Source: an uncultured Alcaligenaceae bacterium
GTDB lineage: Bacteria > Pseudomonadota > Gammaproteobacteria > Burkholderiales > Burkholderiaceae_B
Direction of reading: 5' to 3'
Assembly: GCA_937995985.1 (NCBI GenBank)
Contig: CALKIR010000016.1
Span: 1-10,278, forward strand
DNA length: 10,278 bases
The notes below the pieces were generated by a model that ran no database searches, was not told the origin of the DNA, and was given only the letters and a program-made list of their open reading frames with translations. Of the stretch, positions 7,294-10,278 are shown one piece after another; within the stretch, counting starts at the first letter, position 1, and every line of letters starts with the position of its first letter. Both the position numbers and the translations under genes were made by a program.

Positions 7294-7333
7294 ATAAAAT
7301 ATCAAATAGGTAGTTTAAATGATTTATTCAAAG

Positions 7334-7347
7334 GTTGCGGCTGCAAC
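7334..7347. promoter_or_regulatory. Inverted repeat upstream of dctP (candidate operator)
   Basis: GTTGC (7334-7338) and GCAAC (7343-7347) form a perfect 5-bp inverted repeat around GGCT, centred about 60 bp upstream of the dctP ATG in the 192-bp dctP/rluE intergenic region. The position suits a transcription factor site for the TRAP operon. I see no clear sigma-70 pair or GG-N10-GC sigma-54 site for dctP. The repeat is seen; regulatory function is inferred and no regulator gene is in the window. Confidence 0.28.
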
Positions 7348-7434
7348 AGGAGTGAGCGGTGCACAAATGCTTACACAAAACTTTTATATTAGCAGAACCA
7401 CAGTGACAATGAATCAAAATCCCCATAATGCTTC

Positions 7435-7440
7435 TATAAT
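7435..7440 (+). promoter_or_regulatory. -10 promoter element for rluE
   Basis: A perfect TATAAT lies 33 nt upstream of the rluE ATG, placing transcription start near 7447 with a short leader. No good -35 sits at 17 bp (the bases there read AATCAA). A possible alternative pair is GTGACA (7403-7408) with CATAAT (7424-7429), 15-bp spacer. The ribosome site is a weak AAGAG about 6 nt before the ATG. Confidence 0.45.
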
Positions 7441-7473
7441 GGGCATTTTAATTGTAAACACAAAGAGACTTTC

Positions 7474-8052
7474 ATGACTCACAGGCGGCTTATCGCGTTT
7501 AATAAACCTTATGGAGTATTGAGCCAGTTTACCGATGCACAGCAGCGGCCTACTTTAGGGGATTATATTAAAATTCCTCATATTTATGCCGCAGGCCGGC
7601 TAGATAAAGACAGCGAGGGACTGCTTGTACTCACTAATGATGGGCGGTTGCAAAATAGGATTGCGCACCCGCGCTTTGGAATGATTAAGACTTATTGGGC
7701 TCAAGTGGAGGGCAGTCCAACTGATGCACAGATAGCTTCATTGTGTCGCGGGGTCAAGCTACGCGATGGATGGACTAGGCCTGCTCAAGTACGCGCCATA
7801 GCTGAGCCCGTGCTGTGGGAGCGTTATCCGCCTATACGTTATCGAGCCCGCATCCCCACCCATTGGCTAGAGATAAAAATTAGCGAGGGACGCAACAGGC
7901 AGGTGCGCCGAATGACTGCTGCTGTAGGACTGCCAACATTGAGACTAGTACGGGTGCAAATTGGCCCATGGACCTTAGGCTCATTGAAGCCTGGGCAGTG
8001 GGCAGAGCTTTCGACAGCCATGCTCACCCAAAAAAGGACCAAGCGCTTTTAG
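7474..8052 (+). CDS. rluE: 23S rRNA pseudouridine(2457) synthase RluE (RsuA/RluB/C/D/E/F-type, short form)
   Basis: This 192-residue cytosolic enzyme isomerises a uridine in 23S rRNA to pseudouridine; E. coli RluE acts at position 2457. The start of the protein, LIAFNKPYGVLSQFTD, and the catalytic motif AGRLDKDSEGLLVLTNDG (about residues 41-58, with Asp45 as catalytic aspartate) are diagnostic. The RluE subgroup is supported by RFGMIKTYWAQVEG, IPTHWLEIKISEGRNRQVRR and MTAAVGLPTLRLVRVQIGPW. There is no N-terminal S4 RNA-binding domain, as expected for RluE and unlike RsuA or RluB. A single gene with its own promoter, divergent from the TRAP operon; its last 29 nt overlap the end of the SirB-family gene on the other strand. 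Confidence 0.93.
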   Translation: MTHRRLIAFNKPYGVLSQFTDAQQRPTLGDYIKIPHIYAAGRLDKDSEGLLVLTNDGRLQNRIAHPRFGMIKTYWAQVEGSPTDAQIASLCRGVKLRDGWTRPAQVRAIAEPVLWERYPPIRYRARIPTHWLEIKISEGRNRQVRRMTAAVGLPTLRLVRVQIGPWTLGSLKPGQWAELSTAMLTQKRTKRF

Positions 8053-8398
8053 TAATGGCAACGCCCACTACATAACAATAAATGAGTATGGCGACAATTG
8101 CGGCAAACAAGCGGCTATGAGGCGTGCGCCCCAAACGAACAGCATAGACCCCAGCATAAATATAACAAAGTAAACCGATGATCTTGGCAATTAACCAAAA
8201 ATGGGTAAAGCCCAGCATAAAAGCCATGCCTAGCCCAGATAATAAGAGCAACGTGTCTAGCACATGCGCAGCAATTCGGACAAAACGATTATGCAAACAG
8301 CTGCGCTCAAGCACCGACCAATAGGCACGGATAATAAAAAACACGATGCTCAGCACTGCAAAACTAGTATGTAGGTGCTTATAGGCGATATAGCTCAT
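8024..8398 (-). CDS. SirB family integral membrane protein
   Basis: This is a 124-residue protein with four predicted transmembrane helices, matching the SirB family in size and pattern. The N-terminal MSYIAYKHLHTSFAVLSIVF fits the family's conserved Y-x-x-x-K-x-x-H region, followed by a basic stretch (IRAYWSVLERSCLH), HVLDTLLLLSGLGM, then WLIAKIIGLLCYI. SirB was named from Salmonella invasion-gene regulation, but its biochemical function is not established; some relatives sit near housekeeping genes. I chose the ATG at 8398; upstream TTG codons at 8407 and 8425 stay in frame, and TTG 8407 has AGGA 4 nt before it, so the N-terminus is uncertain by up to nine residues. Convergent with rluE and overlapping it by 29 nt. 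Confidence 0.85.
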   Translation of the reverse strand: MSYIAYKHLHTSFAVLSIVFFIIRAYWSVLERSCLHNRFVRIAAHVLDTLLLLSGLGMAFMLGFTHFWLIAKIIGLLCYIYAGVYAVRLGRTPHSRLFAAIVAILIYCYVVGVAITKSAWSFFG

Positions 8399-8435
8399 GG
8401 TGTACAAAAATCCTAAGAGGGCCAAACACCCTGCT

Positions 8436-8464
8436 ATGTTTGACTACTATCAATAGATTGTCAA
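8436..8464 (-). promoter_or_regulatory. Candidate promoter of the SirB-family gene
   Basis: On the minus strand a perfect -35 TTGACA (8464-8459) is followed after 17 bp by AAACAT (8441-8436), which matches the -10 consensus poorly (3 of 6). The leader before the ATG at 8398 would be about 30 nt. The whole promoter overlaps the palindrome at 8440-8464. Confidence 0.35.
8440..8464. promoter_or_regulatory. Imperfect 25-bp palindrome between the SirB-family and flavoprotein genes (candidate operator)
   Basis: Outer arms TTGAC (8440-8444) and GTCAA (8460-8464) enclose inner arms CTAT (8447-8450) and ATAG (8453-8456) around a CA centre, giving a nested inverted repeat offset by one base. It sits in the 155-bp divergent region, on top of the putative SirB-gene promoter and about 25-50 bp upstream of the putative flavoprotein promoter. 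A dimeric repressor or activator site is the natural reading; the regulator is unknown. Confidence 0.35.
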
Positions 8465-8486
8465 TTGTAGTGAAGCTTTGTGTTTT

Positions 8487-8514
8487 TTGCCATTACATGG
8501 TGAGCAAGGATATT
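8487..8514 (+). promoter_or_regulatory. Candidate promoter of the flavoprotein gene
   Basis: TTGCCA (8487-8492, 5 of 6 to the -35 consensus) is followed after 16 bp by GATATT (8509-8514, 4 of 6 to the -10). Transcription would start near 8521, about 33 nt before the ATG at 8554. A second weak pair, TTGGTA and TATTTT, lies further downstream but would leave almost no leader. Confidence 0.3.
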
Positions 8515-8541
8515 GGTACACTAGTTGCAAGTAACTATTTT

Positions 8542-8549
8542 AAAGGGGG
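8542..8549 (+). promoter_or_regulatory. Shine-Dalgarno of the flavoprotein gene
   Basis: AAAGGGGG ends 4 nt before the ATG at 8554. This fixes the start, since the frame is open further upstream to 8440 and would otherwise suggest a protein 38 residues longer without homology-like content. Confidence 0.65.
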
Positions 8550-8553
8550 TCTT

Positions 8554-9966
8554 ATGTCGGTTACCCAAAAAGTAGAGGTTGCAATTATTGGGGCAGGTAC
8601 TGCTGGTTTGTATGCGTTACGTGAGGTGCGGCGTGCGCAAAAAAGCTTTGTGCTTATTGATCATGGCCCTTTAGGCACCACATGTGCACGCGTTGGATGC
8701 ATGCCCTCCAAGGTTGCTTTACATGCTGCGGACTTATGGGCAATGCGCCAAGAACAGGCAGCATTTGGAATTCAAGGAACTGAACAACTGAATATTGATC
8801 GGGATGCCGCATGGGCAAAGGTACGCTCAATGCGAGACAGTTTTGCATCAGGGGCAGCAGCCGGAGCGCGTAAAGCCGCAGGTGAGCACCTTTTAATGGG
8901 GCAGGCGCGCTTTTTAAAACCTAATTTATTAGCTGTGAATACAGAACAGGGGGAGCGTTATGTAGAGGCCAAAGCCGTGATTATTGCTGTGGGCTCACGT
9001 CCTGTGGTACCAGCCTTTCTAGAGCCGTATCGAGCTCATATTATGACCACTGATGAGCTCTTTGAACAGCCTACATTGCCCAAGCGCCTTGGGGTGATGG
9101 GGCTAGGAGCTATTGGCTTAGAAATGGGCTTAGCCCTATCCCGCATGGGAGTTCAGGTGGCAGGAGTAGATATGGCTGAGTCCATTGGCGGCATCAAAGA
9201 TCCTGATATTGCTCAAGTAGCCATGGAGACTTTAGGAAACGAGTTTCCCATGTATTTAGGGGCGCCGGCCACGGTAGAGGCAGCAGCAGATGGAATTTAT
9301 CTACGGGCCGCAGAGCACCAGATCGAAGTCGACAAGGTATTAGTTGCCTTGGGTCGACGTTCCAATCTGGATCAGTTAGACCTGGCAAAAGCAGGCTTTG
9401 CTGTCAATGAAAAAGGGCTCTTGGATTATGACCGCCATACTTTGCAGGTAGGGGACTGGCCGGTATTTGTAGCAGGTGATGCCAATGGTGAGCGCACATT
9501 GATGCACGAAGCCGCTGCCGAAGGAGCGATGGCTGGTTTTAATGCCGTGCGCAGTGTGCCCCAACGCTTTGCGAGAAAAACACCTTTGGCAATTGCTTTT
9601 ACTCAGCCTGATATTATTTCTGTTGGCGCGCAATTTAGTGATTTGGATTTAGCCCATACGGTGATTGGCCAATCCCGTAGCCAAGCGAACGGGCGCAGCC
9701 GAATTCTTAGTCAACAGGATGGGTTATTGCGTATTTATGCACATAAGCATACCGGGCAATTGTTAGGCGCCAGCATGATTGGAGTCCGAGCAGAACATAT
9801 TAGCCATATGTTGGCCTTAGCATTAGAGCAAAAAATGACTGCCCATGAGTTACTGAATGGGCCGTTTTATCATCCCGTAGTTGAAGAGATGATACAAATG
9901 GCACTACAAGACATTGTCCGCCAAATGCCCGCTCACCCGTATCCATTGGGGCTCAAGCCGCTTTAA
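8554..9966 (+). CDS. Dihydrolipoyl dehydrogenase-like class I FAD disulfide oxidoreductase
   Basis: This is a 470-residue soluble flavoprotein. Domain order: FAD-binding GAGTAG (residues 13-18) with Asp36 ending the second strand; redox-active disulfide Cys44/Cys49 in GTTCARVGCMPSK; a second Rossmann motif GLGAIGLEMG followed by an acidic strand end (VAGVD), which favours NAD(H) over NADP(H); FAD motif VAGDANGERTLMHEAA; and a C-terminal dimer domain with His440 and Glu445 in FYHPVVEE, matching the catalytic His-Glu pair of lipoamide dehydrogenases. These features support lipoamide/dihydrolipoamide oxidation with NAD+. However, no E1, E2 or glycine-cleavage genes lie beside it, and it has no lipoyl domain. 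The C-terminal HPVVEE form differs from the common HPTLSE, so a different disulfide or quinone substrate is possible. Its TAA is 1 nt from the convergent neighbour's stop. Confidence 0.88.
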   Translation: MSVTQKVEVAIIGAGTAGLYALREVRRAQKSFVLIDHGPLGTTCARVGCMPSKVALHAADLWAMRQEQAAFGIQGTEQLNIDRDAAWAKVRSMRDSFASGAAAGARKAAGEHLLMGQARFLKPNLLAVNTEQGERYVEAKAVIIAVGSRPVVPAFLEPYRAHIMTTDELFEQPTLPKRLGVMGLGAIGLEMGLALSRMGVQVAGVDMAESIGGIKDPDIAQVAMETLGNEFPMYLGAPATVEAAADGIYLRAAEHQIEVDKVLVALGRRSNLDQLDLAKAGFAVNEKGLLDYDRHTLQVGDWPVFVAGDANGERTLMHEAAAEGAMAGFNAVRSVPQRFARKTPLAIAFTQPDIISVGAQFSDLDLAHTVIGQSRSQANGRSRILSQQDGLLRIYAHKHTGQLLGASMIGVRAEHISHMLALALEQKMTAHELLNGPFYHPVVEEMIQMALQDIVRQMPAHPYPLGLKPL

Positions 9967-9988
9967 TCTAGCGCGCATGAATTAAAGC
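9960..9988. terminator. AT-rich stem-loop spanning the stop codons of two convergent genes
   Basis: GCTTTAAT (9960-9967) and ATTAAAGC (9981-9988) are a perfect 8-bp inverted repeat around a 13-nt loop that contains GCGCGC. It covers the TAA of the flavoprotein gene and the TAG of the repeat-protein gene. It could act as a weak two-way terminator or mRNA end, but neither side has a T-tract, so it is not a canonical intrinsic terminator. Confidence 0.35.
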
Positions 9989-10276
9989 TAAACACATGGT
10001 GCGGCTGTCCTTATTCCGTATTGAGTAACAACGAGTGGTATTGTTGCCGACGTAGGCTAAACAAAAATGGCGATTATCCAGGCTGCGGATAGAGTGACAG
10101 CGAGAAGAGCGATTTTCTACTATGGCTAAACACAGGTTTTGTTGGTCTTTGTCGTCTATTTGATAGCAACGTTGACCGGCGGCATGAACAGTGTTTAGCC
10201 TAATATCAATAAAAACAACGCTGAATAAAAGAGTGCTCAAAAGAACAAGAAAGAAGTTGCGAATTTTTTTGTTCAT
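9968..10276 (-). CDS. Small exported protein with three 23-residue cysteine-containing repeats, function unknown
   Basis: This is a 102-residue protein. Residues 1-33 look like a Sec signal peptide: MNKKIRN, a long hydrophobic core, and TVHAAG, with cleavage likely after VHA. The mature part is almost entirely three tandem repeats at residues 36-58, 59-81 and 82-102 (the last cut short by two residues), with consensus RC-Y/H-x-I-x-x-x-D-x-x-x-x-CLA-x-V/I, then a polar turn such as ENRSS or GNNTT. The six cysteines (37, 49, 60, 72, 83, 95) alternate at spacings of 12 and 11, which suggests one disulfide per repeat in the oxidising periplasm. No lipobox is evident. I recognise similar short cysteine repeat proteins only as uncharacterised. 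The ATG is 2 nt from the window edge, so its ribosome site and promoter are out of view, but the signal peptide makes this start convincing. Confidence 0.75.
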   Translation of the reverse strand: MNKKIRNFFLVLLSTLLFSVVFIDIRLNTVHAAGQRCYQIDDKDQQNLCLAIVENRSSRCHSIRSLDNRHFCLAYVGNNTTRCYSIRNKDSRTMCLALIHAR

Positions 10277-10278
10277 TG

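Noticed and set aside
7282..7305. Longer dctP starting at 7305
   Set aside because: It would place eight extra residues before a normal signal peptide, and it ignores the AGGAG that is correctly spaced for the ATG at 7281.
7282..7473. Riboswitch or small RNA in the dctP/rluE intergenic region
   Set aside because: Only one short inverted repeat is seen; there is no extended pairing or terminator/antiterminator arrangement, and the rluE leader would be under 30 nt.
8440..8553. 38-residue N-terminal extension of the flavoprotein
   Set aside because: The FAD motif normally begins within about ten residues of the start, the strong AAAGGGGG serves the ATG at 8554, and the upstream part overlaps the palindrome and the likely promoter.
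9376..9633. 85-codon minus-strand frame opposite the flavoprotein gene
   Set aside because: Antisense to conserved FAD-domain coding sequence, with no Shine-Dalgarno or recognisable features.

Overview
The window is 10.3 kb of densely packed bacterial chromosome with moderate GC. The gene families (TRAP transporter, LrgAB, RluE, SirB-type membrane protein, soluble dihydrolipoyl-dehydrogenase-like flavoprotein) point to a proteobacterium, either beta (Alcaligenaceae-like) or gamma; the sequence alone does not let me choose. There is no RNA gene, insertion sequence, CRISPR array or phage gene, and no gene-free stretch longer than 192 bases. The features look like core or ordinary accessory chromosome, not a mobile island.

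Layout from left to right. (1) Minus strand, 1-1583: a DHA2-type major facilitator efflux pump, followed by the first codons of a second small membrane protein that runs off the left edge. (2) Plus strand, 1732-3647: a probable three-gene operon of a CX5R tyrosine phosphatase followed by lrgA and lrgB, with 7 nt between the first two genes and an 8-nt overlap between the last two. (3) Minus strand, 7281 down to 3656: a TRAP transporter operon dctP-dctQ-dctM whose last gene is a sirtuin (NAD-dependent deacylase) starting 2 nt after the dctM stop. A GC-rich stem-loop followed by a T-rich stretch lies between dctP and dctQ. (4) Plus strand, 7474-8052: rluE, a 23S rRNA pseudouridine synthase, divergent from the TRAP operon. 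(5) Minus strand, 8024-8398: a SirB-family four-helix membrane protein whose 3' end overlaps rluE by 29 nt. (6) Plus strand, 8554-9966: a class I flavoprotein disulfide reductase of the dihydrolipoyl dehydrogenase type, standing apart from any 2-oxoacid dehydrogenase genes. (7) Minus strand, 9968-10276: a small predicted exported protein made of three 23-residue cysteine-containing repeats.

How the genes may work together: the TRAP genes form a complete three-part uptake system (periplasmic binding protein, small and large membrane subunits) for a carboxylate not identifiable from sequence, and the coupled sirtuin suggests co-expression of protein deacylation with that uptake. LrgAB is a membrane pair known in other bacteria for murein hydrolase control or export of small organic acids; its linkage to a phosphatase is less usual. 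The remaining genes look like independent units. Convergent gene pairs meet with gaps of 8 nt, minus 29 nt and 1 nt, with no clear intrinsic terminators between them. The most distinctive items are the cysteine-repeat exported protein, the TRAP-sirtuin coupling with an altered sirtuin acyl-specificity motif, the dctP/dctQ stem-loop, and an imperfect 25-bp palindrome between the SirB-family gene and the flavoprotein gene.
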